DNA of 64,000 nt from Methylocapsa sp. D3K7 (lineage in GTDB: Bacteria > Pseudomonadota > Alphaproteobacteria > Rhizobiales > Beijerinckiaceae). The stretch spans positions 2,896,501-2,960,500 of the forward strand of contig NZ_CP123229.1 of NCBI RefSeq assembly GCF_029855125.1. Reading direction: 5' to 3'. The first letter of the stretch is position 1. Each line of letters begins with the position of its first letter. The notes beneath the pieces were generated by a model. It was given only the letters and a program-made list of their open reading frames with translations, had not been told where the DNA came from and ran no database searches. A program made the translations under genes and the position numbers. Positions 36,082-45,464 of the stretch are shown here, piece after piece.

Positions 36082-36306
36082 ATGAAACTTGCCATAGCTC
36101 TAGCCGCTGCCTTGATCTCAACCGCGCCTGTCACTGCTTTCGCCCAAGGAACTGGTACTGGAGATCGCGGTGACCAGGAATCACATGTTGGTCCGGGTTC
36201 TGAAAACCGGGACAATGGTCCGTATGGCGACCCTCGTTCCATGCAGCCACCTAGCGATGACCCTGATCAAGAAGAGACTCCCGATATGCCGGAAAACGGG
36301 CAATAA
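36082..36306 (+). CDS. Small secreted acidic protein
   Basis: MKLAIALAAALISTAPVTAF is a textbook signal peptide with AFAQ cleavage. The 53-residue mature part is acidic, Gly/Pro/Asp-rich and probably disordered (GTGTGDRGDQESH, PPSDDPDQEETPD). GAGGA lies upstream of the ATG. It follows the previous small exported protein by 16 bp. Confidence 0.55.
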   Translation: MKLAIALAAALISTAPVTAFAQGTGTGDRGDQESHVGPGSENRDNGPYGDPRSMQPPSDDPDQEETPDMPENGQ

Positions 36307-36925
36307 TTAAGTCGTCTCTCTATATCTTAAGCTCTGCACTCACGTTGCAGGTTCAGGCTTCGGCATGAATGAATGAGGGCATCGTGGCGAGAACAATTGC
36401 ATTGTAGATCTCTGGATTGCTGGCGAGCGGCATTTTCGGTGGATTGATCGGTACCAGGCTACAATCATCCCCTATGATCAAGACGGTTTTTTTGGCTTCT
36501 TTAGTGGGATGTTAGCGTTTGCGTGCCTCCGTCTATGGTTGGCAGCACCGCAAAAAATCTAAATATGACCGGAAATGACCGTTGCTGGACGAAAAATGAC
36601 GGTGTTTTGACCCGCAGCGGATTGGCAGGAGTTGGCAGGGAAATGGCAACAAATGGCAACATTTCTAGCCAGCTCCAAAACCGCTAATCCGCCAGATTCG
36701 CACCGAAACGGCAACGGAACATTTCGGGACGTATTGGCGGTCTCTCGCCCGGTCTCCGGACCTACATCAAATGAGGGTCGTGTCTCCGTTTGAGTGTCTA
36801 CCTTGCGGCGGGAAGGGATATCACGGCCAGCGCTTCCACATGCACGACTAAATGTTGTACCCTCAGGTGAGAACTACAACGCCGCCCTCAGCCCTGTCTC
36901 CTGTAATTGAGAGAGAGGAATCATT
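36307..36925. other. Gene-free stretch with short GGCA repeats
   Basis: No coding frame is credible. At 36620-36662 TTGGCAGG and ATGGCAAC are each repeated in tandem. Composition is lower in GC than the neighbours. Possibly a decayed boundary between acquired segments. Confidence 0.5.
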
Positions 36926-37960
36926 ATGAAACTTCCGCGCCGTCGATTTCTCCAACTGGCGGCGGGTGCTGCCGCCCTCCCGGCTGCAGCACGAATCACT
37001 TGGGCGCAAACGGCCAACGCTTTCTCCTTCTCGGTCTCACTCGGCGGCCCACCTGGCCGCAATGTCCTCACCTCAGCGCCAGCAGTATGTTCGTGGGGGC
37101 CCGCTCGGCTGGACGTATTCGGCCGTGGCCCTGACAACGCGCTCTGGCACAAGTGGCTGACTGGCCGCGACTGGAGTGATTGGGAGTCGCTCGGCGGTAC
37201 GCTGACCTCACCGCCAGCCGCCGTGTCGTGGGGCGAGGGGAGGATCGACGTCTTCGGGCGCGGCACAGACAACGCGCTCTGGCACAGATGGTTCACCGAT
37301 GGCAGTTGGAGCGGCTGGGAGTCGCTGGGCGGCATCCTGAACTTCGGTCCCGCGGTCTCGTCCTGGGGCCCCAGGCGTCTCGACATATTTGCCCGCGGCA
37401 CGGACAACACGATCTTCCAGCGTTCGTTCGACCAAGGCTGGCACGATTGGACGTCGATAGCGGAGCCTGAAACGACAGTCGCCCTGCCAGGCATCGCGGC
37501 AGTTTCATCGGCCACTGGCAAGATCGACCTCTTCGCTTGGGGAGCGCCCCACCTGAACAATCAGGGCACGGCCATCAACTTTCTCCAACACAAGTCCTTC
37601 CGCGGTAATTGGAAGTCCGCCCAGACGGTTGGCCTTGGCGGCGCGCAAGCCTCTCTGAACACTTCGTTGGCGGTGGCCTCGTGGATGCCGGATCGTCTCG
37701 ATTGGTTCGTGCGCGCCGACGAAAGGACGCTGGAGCACACCGCGGGCGTCGTCGATGCCAATGGCTTGCTAGGTACGAGGCCGCCGACATCGGTCGAACT
37801 CGTTAACCTCCTTACCTCGGGGCCTGCCGCCGTCGCGCGCGCCACAACTAGCAACTGGATCGATGTCATCGTCCGCGGCCAGGACAATGCATTCTGGCAC
37901 ACAGTTATCATGCCTTCGCCCGGCGGACGCATCTGCTGCGATATTTTGAGACAACCCTAG
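36926..37960 (+). CDS. Tat-exported beta-propeller lectin-like protein (PLL/DUF346 type)
   Basis: A 344-residue protein with a twin-arginine leader (RRRFLQLAAGAAALPAAA). The mature part has at least five repeats of the pattern xVSWGxxRxDVFxRGxDNALWHRW, separated by WxxWESLGG. These repeats form the fucose-binding seven-bladed PLL-type propeller lectins of Photorhabdus. Sugar binding is therefore likely, probably outside the inner membrane. No enzyme domain is attached. Preceded by GAGAGAGGAA. Confidence 0.85.
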   Translation: MKLPRRRFLQLAAGAAALPAAARITWAQTANAFSFSVSLGGPPGRNVLTSAPAVCSWGPARLDVFGRGPDNALWHKWLTGRDWSDWESLGGTLTSPPAAVSWGEGRIDVFGRGTDNALWHRWFTDGSWSGWESLGGILNFGPAVSSWGPRRLDIFARGTDNTIFQRSFDQGWHDWTSIAEPETTVALPGIAAVSSATGKIDLFAWGAPHLNNQGTAINFLQHKSFRGNWKSAQTVGLGGAQASLNTSLAVASWMPDRLDWFVRADERTLEHTAGVVDANGLLGTRPPTSVELVNLLTSGPAAVARATTSNWIDVIVRGQDNAFWHTVIMPSPGGRICCDILRQP

Positions 37961-38098
37961 GATCAAAGTGCGTCAACAGGTGATCTAACGACGGCGCGGG
38001 CTAACGAAACTATCCGCCATTGGCTGTGCTAAACCGCCCCAAGCGTCGTCGAATTGTAAGACTAATCGTAAGACCAAGGGGATTTTAATTTGTAATAA

Positions 38099-38125
38099 TC
38101 TAGTTAAATCAATTAGTTAACTAGA
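38099..38125. promoter_or_regulatory. AT-rich inverted repeat upstream of a small gene
   Basis: TCTAGTTAA and TTAACTAGA, 9-bp perfect arms separated by 9 bp, ending just before a possible ATG at 38130. Possible operator. Confidence 0.45.
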
Positions 38126-38159
38126 ACACATGGCGGAACACAAAAGGAAACAAGCAACC

Positions 38160-38342
38160 ATGGCAACGTCAATTGAAGACAAGGCGTTGGAGCGTCAATT
38201 CCGCACGGCGATCCGAAAGCGTGGCGGCGAGTTGGTTAAGAGCCGGGCGCGATCCACAAATGACCCGGAAACCGATCAGGCGCAGGCGCTTGGGTTCCAT
38301 CTGGTAGCTTTCCACCGATCCCAATGTTGGGATCGGTTATAA
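38160..38342 (+). CDS. Small hypothetical protein, possibly frameshifted
   Basis: MATSIEDKALERQFRTAIRK opens a basic helical protein that loses plausibility after GFHLV. A second frame then reads a well-formed tail (GYKINIFRPSLVSALKYGRY ... KLWHMVMLN) to 38470, without its own start. The two may be one broken gene of about 100 residues. An earlier in-frame ATG is at 38130. Confidence 0.4.
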   Translation: MATSIEDKALERQFRTAIRKRGGELVKSRARSTNDPETDQAQALGFHLVAFHRSQCWDRL

Positions 38343-38470
38343 AATCAACATCTTCCGTCCATCCTTGGTATCGGCGCTTAAATATGGGCGCTATGCCATC
38401 CTCGGCCCGGCCAAGAAGCTCGATAATAAGCCAGACACGAAACTATGGCATATGGTTATGCTGAATTGAC

Positions 38471-38769
38471 TGCCACCCGCAAATCCGCAAATATTGTTGA
38501 TCTATTAGCGCCGGGTGCGCTTTGCTGGCGGCCCTCGCGTGTACGCCGTTCATCCGTGGTCAAGTGTCGTGTCCTCCACTACAAAAAATAGGCAGAGGGG
38601 TTGTAGCCAGATTTTCCGTAACGGCCGCCTATGCCAGTGCCTACCCCAGCCGGGCTTTCACCGGCTGGAACACGCCAGCTTCGCCTGGCGCGTCTCATTA
38701 TCACGCGACCTGCGGCACGGTTTCGTCTAATTTTTTGACCGATCATGGAACAAATTCAGGGCACGAAAC
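38471..38769. other. Short gene-free stretch
   Basis: About 300 bp where no frame is credible; nothing recognised. Confidence 0.4.
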
Positions 38770-39216
38770 ATGCGAAAGTTGATTTTGATTGCGTCTCTCG
38801 CAATTGCGTCTATCGCGCTTGCCGCCTCCGCCACAACCGCGCAACGGGTTCAGACTGAACAGGCGGAGGAAGTCCGGGAAATGGCCCTCGCCAAACAATT
38901 TTTGGGTGAGGCCAACCGATATTGTATCGAGACTGGACAGAAACCCGGAACACAACTCTATGACGACTGCGTCAAAGGGAACGCAATTCAGCGGGTAGCC
39001 CTCTTTAAAATGACGGAAATGGCCGTTAACCCCGTGCCCGCGCCCGTCCATTCACAAGCGCCAGCCCCCGTCTATCAGCCCCAGCCATGCTATCAAAACA
39101 GTGCCGCCGGCGCGTTCGTGGGTGGCTTGAATGGAGCAATAGTTCCCTGCGCCTCGCCGGCTGCGCCCGCTCCGATCATATGCAACACGTTCGGCTACAC
39201 AACGACATGCCAATGA
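38770..39216 (+). CDS. Secreted hypothetical protein
   Basis: A 148-residue protein with a signal peptide (MRKLILIASLAIASIALAAS) and a mature region with conserved-looking helices (EVREMALAKQFLGEANRYC) followed by a Pro/Ala-rich tail with several Cys (PQPCYQNSAAGAF, ICNTFGYTTTC). Probably periplasmic with disulfides. Its stop overlaps the Rha remnant start (ATGA). Confidence 0.6.
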   Translation: MRKLILIASLAIASIALAASATTAQRVQTEQAEEVREMALAKQFLGEANRYCIETGQKPGTQLYDDCVKGNAIQRVALFKMTEMAVNPVPAPVHSQAPAPVYQPQPCYQNSAAGAFVGGLNGAIVPCASPAAPAPIICNTFGYTTTCQ

Positions 39217-39515
39217 AGGAACGCGCGAAGGCACGCGGTATCTTGCGTTGCGAGTGCCAGGCATCACCGCCAACAGATGATGCTGACAGCCGCGAGATCG
39301 CGGCCAAATTCGGGAAGGGCCACAGGCAAGTCTTGCGGGCCATTGATAACATATTGAAATCGTTGGTTGCTCAATTTTGGGCAACCAGATTTATCGAAGC
39401 GCAAAGGCTTCCTGGCCATCGTTGGAGTGATCGTGACCGGCATCGCCGGCGCCCTATGGCTTGGGATCAGAGATTCGCTGCGCCTGCAGTGATCTTGGTT
39501 CAAAATGTGCCATGA
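39213..39515 (+). pseudogene. Rha-family phage regulator fragment
   Basis: The part SREIAAKFGKGHRQVLRAID followed by NILKSL is the start of the Rha/pRha antirepressor domain (SRDIAxxFGKxHxxVLRxIDN). It decays after FWATRF into sequence without family features. A second Rha remnant lies at 56268-56531. Confidence 0.6.
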
Positions 39516-39741
39516 GTCGGCTTTAAACAGCTTCGCTGAAGGCGAGTCGAATGCGTCCGTGCCATGCCCCTTCTGGGGCGGCAAAGTCCGCTTCCGGTTT
39601 GACGACCGGGAAGGTCATGGTACCTGGATTTGCTCGCAATGCGGCGCGGGTGACGGGGTTGAATTTGTCCGGCGGCGGACAGGGCTAGAATTCCCGGCCC
39701 TGGCTAGGCGTATCGACGAGCTTGCTGCCTTCGACGGTTGA
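39505..39741 (+). pseudogene. Zn-binding domain fragment of a phage primase-helicase
   Basis: The sequence VPCPFWGGKVRFRFDD ... GTWICSQCGAGDGVEFV matches the N-terminal Zn ribbon of P4-type primases (CPxCGGxDRFRFDD ... WxCxxCGxGDG). One zinc-ligand Cys has become Trp (CPFW instead of CPxC) and no primase core follows, so it is non-functional debris. It could be the missing primase part of the VapE replication block. Confidence 0.65.
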
Positions 39742-39796
39742 CCGGCCTGTGCACCTCGCCATACTTGTATGAGTGCGCATGGCGTCAGGGTGATCA

Positions 39797-40726
39797 ATGA
39801 GGTTTGTCGAAAAAGGCGCGGATATTCCGGACGAGCTCATCCGCGCTGTCACCAATGGCAGCGCGACCTTCCTCTGTGGCGCTGGCGTTTCGTTCCGTGT
39901 GAACTTGCCATCGTTTGAAGAGCTGACCAAGAGAGTCTATGCCCAGCTTGGGGATTCGCCTGATGATGAGCCCGCCGAGCGCAATGCCTTCGCCAGCAGG
40001 GAATATGACCGGGCGTTGCGCTCGCTAGAGAAGCGCACCCACCGTCCAGGAACGTCGTCGCGTGTGCGTGACGCGGTTGCTGAAATTCTTGCCGCGCCAG
40101 CCATCGCATTTCCGGACCATCTAGCGCTACTCCAGCTTTCTAGAGACGTCGACGGCCGACCGCGTTTGCTTACAACCAACTTCGACACGCTATTTGAACG
40201 GGCGGCGCGGGCAGGTGGGATAACCAATGTGCCAAGTTATGCTGGCGTGTCCATGCCACGCGCCGGAGGAGAGCGTGACCATGGCATTCTACATCTCCAT
40301 GGAAGGATCGGCGACGATACATTGGACTTGGAGCACACCGACTTGATCATTACCAGTGCCGACTTCGGCGATGCTTATTTGCGAAGCGGTTGGGCATCGC
40401 GCTATATCGAGGATCGCATGCGCCTCGGCACATTGGTGCTGGTCGGGTACGGAGCGGAAGACGCCGCGATGCGATTGCTTCTTGAGACGCTTGACGCCGA
40501 CCGTGACCGCTTTCGCGATCTCCATGACATTTATGCAATGGATATAGGCACGGCGGAATCCGCATCCGTGTGGAAGGCGAAGGGGATCAAACCCATTGAG
40601 TTTGCCAACCACGATGCAATCTACGCCACGCTTTCCGAATGGGCGCGCTACGCTGCTCGACCTCTCGATTACAAACGTGCGCGTGTTCAGGAAATTTTAG
40701 GAACGGCGTCGGGAGCTGGCCATTGA
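39797..40726 (+). CDS. SIR2-family NADase-like protein (first of a split set)
   Basis: A 309-residue SIR2-fold protein with all NAD-site elements: GAGVS (28-32), TTNFD (126-130), the catalytic-type His168 in HLHG, and VGYG (216-219). In bacterial immunity SIR2 domains hydrolyse NAD+ to stop phage growth. Close relatives appear as the N-terminal part of large SIR2-DUF4020 proteins (DSR1-like defence-associated sirtuins, from memory). Here the SIR2 part is a separate gene whose stop overlaps the next start (TTGA). NAD depletion as its function is inference. Confidence 0.82.
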   Translation: MRFVEKGADIPDELIRAVTNGSATFLCGAGVSFRVNLPSFEELTKRVYAQLGDSPDDEPAERNAFASREYDRALRSLEKRTHRPGTSSRVRDAVAEILAAPAIAFPDHLALLQLSRDVDGRPRLLTTNFDTLFERAARAGGITNVPSYAGVSMPRAGGERDHGILHLHGRIGDDTLDLEHTDLIITSADFGDAYLRSGWASRYIEDRMRLGTLVLVGYGAEDAAMRLLLETLDADRDRFRDLHDIYAMDIGTAESASVWKAKGIKPIEFANHDAIYATLSEWARYAARPLDYKRARVQEILGTASGAGH

Positions 40727-42456
40727 CAGATCAAGTTGAACCAAAAGCGTTCCGGAAAAAAACGCCAGCAGACGCCACGCCGTTCGAGCGTGAACAGCTG
40801 CGTTTCTTCCTGTCGGGAGGAGACCTCTCCGCGACGCTGTCCGAGGCCAATCCGTCATTGGCGTGGCTGCCCATTCTCTCGGAGATGAAGCTCATCCAAA
40901 ACGAAGGGCAGTTGATCGCGTGGATCGAACGCAATTTCGCGGACGCTGATGCTGTGCGTGATGTAGTTGCCAATATTCACTTTTTCGGGCTGGAAACTGC
41001 GAATCGTCTCGAGTATCGGCTAAACGCGCAAGCGGCGAATTTGCCATCGCTGTTCACGAAGAGTTGGGAACTAATCATACGCCATATGAGAGCGTCAAAG
41101 CAGGGGCTAGCCCAGAATGAATGGTTCGAAATTGAGCCCCAGCTTAAGCGAGGTAACCATTCAGTTGCTGTACTGGAGCGGCTGGCAAACGCGCTGCGCC
41201 CGAGGCCCAAGATCGGTAAGCGCCTGTCTTGGAGAGACATCGGGGTTAAAACGCCGGAGCGACCCTCCGACCTGATGTCGATCGACTACGAAGTCGAAGA
41301 CAGTATGTCGTCGGATGATGTTGTCGCAGCGTGGCCCAGCCGCGTCACGGAAGAAGCCGACGAGAATCTTCTTTTGCAATTAACGACCGCTCTGAATGCG
41401 GCTTTGGCCGACGCGACCGACGTCGGTGTTGAAAGCAACGAAGGCTACAGCGCCTCGGATACCGACGTCCCTTCAGTTGCGTGGCATCGTCAGAATGAAT
41501 ACCGCTCAGGATTCCAAGTGATCGTCCGGGTGATGGCTGAAATCTGGACGCGACTTGCATCGAAATCCCCCTCCCGGGCGATTTCGATGGCGGAATGTTG
41601 GCGTGACAGCTCGTTCCGCCTCATGCGACGGCTGGCTATGTTCGCTTTCACGAATTTGGCTGCACCGGGAGAGGTTGGAGCCGATATGTTAATTGGCTTG
41701 CCATCCGGAGAGTTGTTACTTACGAACTCAAGCGTCGAGGTTTACCGGTTGATCCGAGAGCGGTGGAAGGATTTCCCTGCTGAGAAACAGAGAACGATTC
41801 TTTATCGGCTCTGCGAAGGACCGCCACGCGACTGGTTCCGGGAGGGCTCTGATACCGACCATCACATCGATCGCAGCCGTTTTGACATCCTTTCCGACAT
41901 GGAGAGGAACGGCTTCGACATCGGTCCCGAAGCAGAGAGTCTTTTAGCTGACATTCGTACCCGCTGGCCGCAATGGCTACCAAAACCCGCAGAACAAGCC
42001 GGGTTTCACATCTGGCACGAAAGCCGCACACACGACCTCGGCGGTGATACTGACAGGCTGAAGGGCGTGATGGACAGCGAACTTGTCGTCGAAGCGAGGA
42101 GAATTACTGCTGCGGCAAGCTTCATGGAGGGGGATAGCTGGCAAGGACTTTGCCTCAGCGATCCTGACCGAGCGTTACGTGGCTTGAATGCCGCCGCAAC
42201 GAACGGCGATTGGTCCCCAGGGTATTGGGAACAATTGCTCTGGTCGCAAAAGGCGTATTCAGATGCTGACACCGAGCTGAAAATCGCGCAGCGGCTTCTT
42301 CAGTGGCCTCAGGACAGCTTTGACAAGATTGCCGTTGCAGCGTCGTCGTGGCTAGACGGGCATACCGAGACACTTTCCGACTCACTGCTCTGGCCACTGT
42401 GGGACCGTATCGCCGATGCGACATTGATCGAATCCGCAGAGACCGACAATGCGTGA
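40723..42456 (+). CDS. DUF4020-like protein, N-terminal part (second of a split set)
   Basis: 577 residues from a TTG at 40723 that overlaps the SIR2 gene stop; the frame opens LTDQVEPKAFRKKTPADATP, then FEREQLRFFLSGGDLSATLS. It is all-helical, probably alpha-solenoid, without motifs for catalysis. In one-polypeptide relatives this region follows the SIR2 domain directly, so it is likely the phage-sensing or scaffold half. An ATG at 40639 would overlap SIR2 by 88 bp and is less likely. The stop overlaps the third gene by 8 bp. Confidence 0.75.
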   Translation: MTDQVEPKAFRKKTPADATPFEREQLRFFLSGGDLSATLSEANPSLAWLPILSEMKLIQNEGQLIAWIERNFADADAVRDVVANIHFFGLETANRLEYRLNAQAANLPSLFTKSWELIIRHMRASKQGLAQNEWFEIEPQLKRGNHSVAVLERLANALRPRPKIGKRLSWRDIGVKTPERPSDLMSIDYEVEDSMSSDDVVAAWPSRVTEEADENLLLQLTTALNAALADATDVGVESNEGYSASDTDVPSVAWHRQNEYRSGFQVIVRVMAEIWTRLASKSPSRAISMAECWRDSSFRLMRRLAMFAFTNLAAPGEVGADMLIGLPSGELLLTNSSVEVYRLIRERWKDFPAEKQRTILYRLCEGPPRDWFREGSDTDHHIDRSRFDILSDMERNGFDIGPEAESLLADIRTRWPQWLPKPAEQAGFHIWHESRTHDLGGDTDRLKGVMDSELVVEARRITAAASFMEGDSWQGLCLSDPDRALRGLNAAATNGDWSPGYWEQLLWSQKAYSDADTELKIAQRLLQWPQDSFDKIAVAASSWLDGHTETLSDSLLWPLWDRIADATLIESAETDNA

Positions 42457-43408
42457 CTTGTATAACAACGCTTTGAACGCTCCCCCCGGACAGCTGGCAA
42501 AAGTGCTGATAAAAAAAGTCACGAAGGGAGACGGAGGCGAGCTGCCCGATGATGTGATTACACGCCTGGATCGGCTCATCGATGCACCCGGAACTACGGG
42601 ACTTCTAGCTCGGGTTCGACTCGCCGCCGATGTGCCTTACCTTTTCGACCATGCACCCAATTGGACGAAGTCGCGGCTCATTCCTGTCTTTGATTGGTCA
42701 TCGCCGGATGCCGCTGACGCCTGGTCGGCGCGGAAATACTCGGATTACATTGGATCGCCGGAGCTCTTCGGCCTAGTAAAGCAGCCTTTCCTGCAAATTT
42801 TTGGCCGCGGCGACGTATCGGCGGAAGACCTTCGCGCATTTGCCGAATGGCTCACGGCCATCCTCATCGCAAACCAAGCTGATGGTGTGGACTATCCCTT
42901 GCTGGCCACGGAAGCGCGGTCAGCCTTGCGCCGGGCCGGCATGAGTGCGCTCTCCAGCGTTGGCCATCGCTTGGCGATCGAAATGGAGCGGGCCACGGCG
43001 GCGCAAAAGCTCGTGCGCTGGCGGACAGTGGTCGGGCCGGTGTTCCAGGCGATTTGGCCCCTCGATGTGGAATTGCAGACGCCAGAGGTGACGTTCAAGC
43101 TCGTTCAAATCCTTCGGGCGAGCGGTGACGCGTTCCCGGAAGCTTGCGACATCATTATCCCCTACATTCAGCCGGATGATCCACGTTTGCAGACGACTGT
43201 GTTCTCCATCGCCGACGCGCCCAATGGGTTATATGAATCCGCGCCACCGAAAATGCTAGATATGATTGCAGCGGTTGTTGGCGAAGCGCTACCGAGTAGT
43301 GTTTTTTCACTTGGCAAAGTTCTCGCGCGACTGCAAGCGGTTGATCCACAGCTCGCCGATACGCGGAAATTCCAGAGGCTATTGACCTACGCTTCGCAGC
43401 ACGGATAA
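42449..43408 (+). CDS. DUF4020-like protein, C-terminal part (third of a split set)
   Basis: 319 residues beginning MRDLYNNALNAPPGQLAKVL, helical, ending near KFQRLLTYASQHG. ATG 42449 overlaps the previous stop (ATGCGTGA), so translation is coupled. It reads as the continuation of the alpha-helical DUF4020-like region and has no motif of its own. Whether the two chains reassemble into one DSR1-like machine is unknown. Confidence 0.72.
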   Translation: MRDLYNNALNAPPGQLAKVLIKKVTKGDGGELPDDVITRLDRLIDAPGTTGLLARVRLAADVPYLFDHAPNWTKSRLIPVFDWSSPDAADAWSARKYSDYIGSPELFGLVKQPFLQIFGRGDVSAEDLRAFAEWLTAILIANQADGVDYPLLATEARSALRRAGMSALSSVGHRLAIEMERATAAQKLVRWRTVVGPVFQAIWPLDVELQTPEVTFKLVQILRASGDAFPEACDIIIPYIQPDDPRLQTTVFSIADAPNGLYESAPPKMLDMIAAVVGEALPSSVFSLGKVLARLQAVDPQLADTRKFQRLLTYASQHG

Positions 43409-43561
43409 CGTTCGGCACAGCCAAGGAACGATCGCACCAGCGCTTCGAAGTTCTCTTCCTGCAATGGCGGCGCCACTTGGCGGCTTTTCCAAGCCCCGGA
43501 TGGGCACAAGGTTTTGATCAATCCAGCCACGGGCGAGCAGGCGCCCTATCCAGCGCAATAA

Positions 43562-43852
43562 TTACTGCCCGGCAAGAACATAGCGGGCAGCGCGACCGAT
43601 GCCCCAAGCCGCGCAACCCGAGATCGCGAGGCAAAACATAGTAAACCGGTTGTCCTCCGCCATAGACTTGGCCCGAACCTGCTCGGGGGACGGAGCGAGA
43701 TCAAAGGCTTGTGACCACTCATCCTTAACAGAATAATCCGGAATTGACGGCCATGTTTGCGGGTCCACGGCAGTACTTGCCGTCAGCAAGAGCAAAGTGG
43801 CGGCAAGCCCGCACCCGATCCAATAAATCACGTTCGCAAGTCTTCCGATCAT
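43562..43852 (-). CDS. Small two-helix membrane protein
   Basis: A 96-residue protein with an N-terminal helix (LANVIYWIGCGLAATLLLL), a periplasmic-type segment with Pro/Trp, and a C-terminal helix (MFCLAISGCAAWGIGRAARY). GGAG lies 2-5 nt upstream of ATG 43852. This two-helix arrangement is common among small proteins of rhizobia; no function is known. Confidence 0.65.
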   Translation of the reverse strand: MIGRLANVIYWIGCGLAATLLLLTASTAVDPQTWPSIPDYSVKDEWSQAFDLAPSPEQVRAKSMAEDNRFTMFCLAISGCAAWGIGRAARYVLAGQ

Positions 43853-44087
43853 TCTCCGATCCCCGGCGCCAAAGCGGCGCAATTCACTCTAACAAACCGA
43901 GTCCGGTTTCAATCTCAGATATTACATCGCGAAGAGCCGTGATGCGCCCGCCGCCGTTGCGGGAATGGTCGCCAACAGATTAGATTTTGCGAATTCCTCG
44001 CGCGACTGCGCCGCAGTATGCATGCAGGTCAGGTTGCGCACCGTTACTTCGATAATAAAATGGGCTTAATTTACTACCTGCTGCGAT

Positions 44088-45464
44088 CTAATGAAGCTTC
44101 ACTACTGGCGCGTTGCGTCGGCGATAGGTTCGGCCAATCGTACCGAGGATCACATTCACGAGTCCGTGCAAGGCAGCCTCGTGCATCTTGTAGAGCGAAC
44201 GATACATCAAATGCGCAAAATAGCCTTCGATGAAGAAATTTTTGCCGACAAGAAATCCCATCAGATTTCCGACCGTGCTGAACCGGCCGAGCGAAACCAG
44301 TGAGCCAAAGTCACGATAGACATAGGGGTTCAACGGCTCTGCCTTCAGCCGCCGAGGAAGCTGCTTGACGAGATGCGATGCCTCTTGATGGGCGGCCTGA
44401 GCCCGCGGTGGCACGTCCCCCGCGCCACCTGGCTGAGGGCACGCCGCACAATCGCCTATCGCAAAAATGTCGGGATCGCGCGTCGTCTGCAGAGTCGGGG
44501 TAACGACAAGTTGGCCGATTCGGTTGGTCTCGAGGCCATCCATACGACCGAGGACGTCAGGCCCCTTCACTCCGGCGGACCAGATCACAAGTTCAGAAGG
44601 AATGAAGCCCCCATCAGCAAGTTGTACACCGTCTGCGCGAACCTCCGTCACTTTTGAGTTCGTCCTTACATCGACGTGGAGGCTCTTCAATAGCTGGATC
44701 GTTGCATCGGATATTCGCCGTGGCAATGCGGGCAAGATTCGATCGGCAGCCTCGATTAGAGTTATGTGAATATCTCTTTCTGGATCGATGCGATCGAGGC
44801 CAAAGGCGACAACCTCGCGCGTGGTCCGATGGAGCTCCGCCGCCAGCTCGGTTCCAGTCGCGCCTCCGCCGACGATGACGACGTGTAGCTGTCCCGGACG
44901 CACTGGGTCGGGCTGCGCATCGGCACGAATACATGCATTGACGAGCCGATGGTTGAACCGCACCGCCTGTTCGGGTGTCTCGAGCGGAATAGCGTAGTTG
45001 CTTACCCCTGGCGTGCCGAAATCATTTGTAATGCTGCCGATCGCGATGACCAGCGTGTCATAAAGTAATGATCTAGGTGGGGTAATCTCGACGCCTTCCT
45101 CATCATGTGTCGCCGCAAGCTGGAGCTGCTTGTGAGCGCGATCGAGTCCGATCATCTCTCCAAAGCGATAGTTAAAATGATGCCAATGCGCTTGGGCAAG
45201 GTAATCGAGTGCATGCTCGTCGAAATCGAGGCTGCCAGCCGCTACAGAATGGAGAAGCGGCTTCCAGAGATGCGCACGCGATTTGTCGACGAGCGTGATC
45301 CGAGCTTTCTTGCGGCTGGCGAGCGTGTTGCCTAGGCCCGTAGCAAGTTCCAGTCCCGCAGCACCACCACCGACTATAACGATTTCATAAAGTGTCGCGT
45401 CTCCCTTGTGTGCCTGGTCAGAAGTCACGCCGGTCTTATGATCGTTCGCCGCTGTCTCTAGCAT
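44088..45464 (-). CDS. ndh: Type II NADH dehydrogenase (NDH-2)
   Basis: A 458-residue flavoprotein oxidising NADH and reducing quinone without proton pumping, bound to the inner membrane by its C-terminus. FAD-binding VIVGGGAAGLELA near residue 30, NAD-binding VVIVGGGATGTELA near 190, and the FAD ATG-type motif IFAIGDCAACP near 335 are intact. The C-terminal amphipathic region (GFLVGKNFFIEGYFAHLMYR) fits membrane binding. ATG 45464 with GGGAG is preferred over the longer frame from 45617. It is an island-borne copy, possibly adding respiratory flexibility. Confidence 0.92.
   Translation of the reverse strand: MLETAANDHKTGVTSDQAHKGDATLYEIVIVGGGAAGLELATGLGNTLASRKKARITLVDKSRAHLWKPLLHSVAAGSLDFDEHALDYLAQAHWHHFNYRFGEMIGLDRAHKQLQLAATHDEEGVEITPPRSLLYDTLVIAIGSITNDFGTPGVSNYAIPLETPEQAVRFNHRLVNACIRADAQPDPVRPGQLHVVIVGGGATGTELAAELHRTTREVVAFGLDRIDPERDIHITLIEAADRILPALPRRISDATIQLLKSLHVDVRTNSKVTEVRADGVQLADGGFIPSELVIWSAGVKGPDVLGRMDGLETNRIGQLVVTPTLQTTRDPDIFAIGDCAACPQPGGAGDVPPRAQAAHQEASHLVKQLPRRLKAEPLNPYVYRDFGSLVSLGRFSTVGNLMGFLVGKNFFIEGYFAHLMYRSLYKMHEAALHGLVNVILGTIGRTYRRRNAPVVKLH

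Noticed and set aside
36620..36662. CRISPR-like short repeats
   Set aside because: Only two tandem copies each of 8-bp motifs, without regular spacers.
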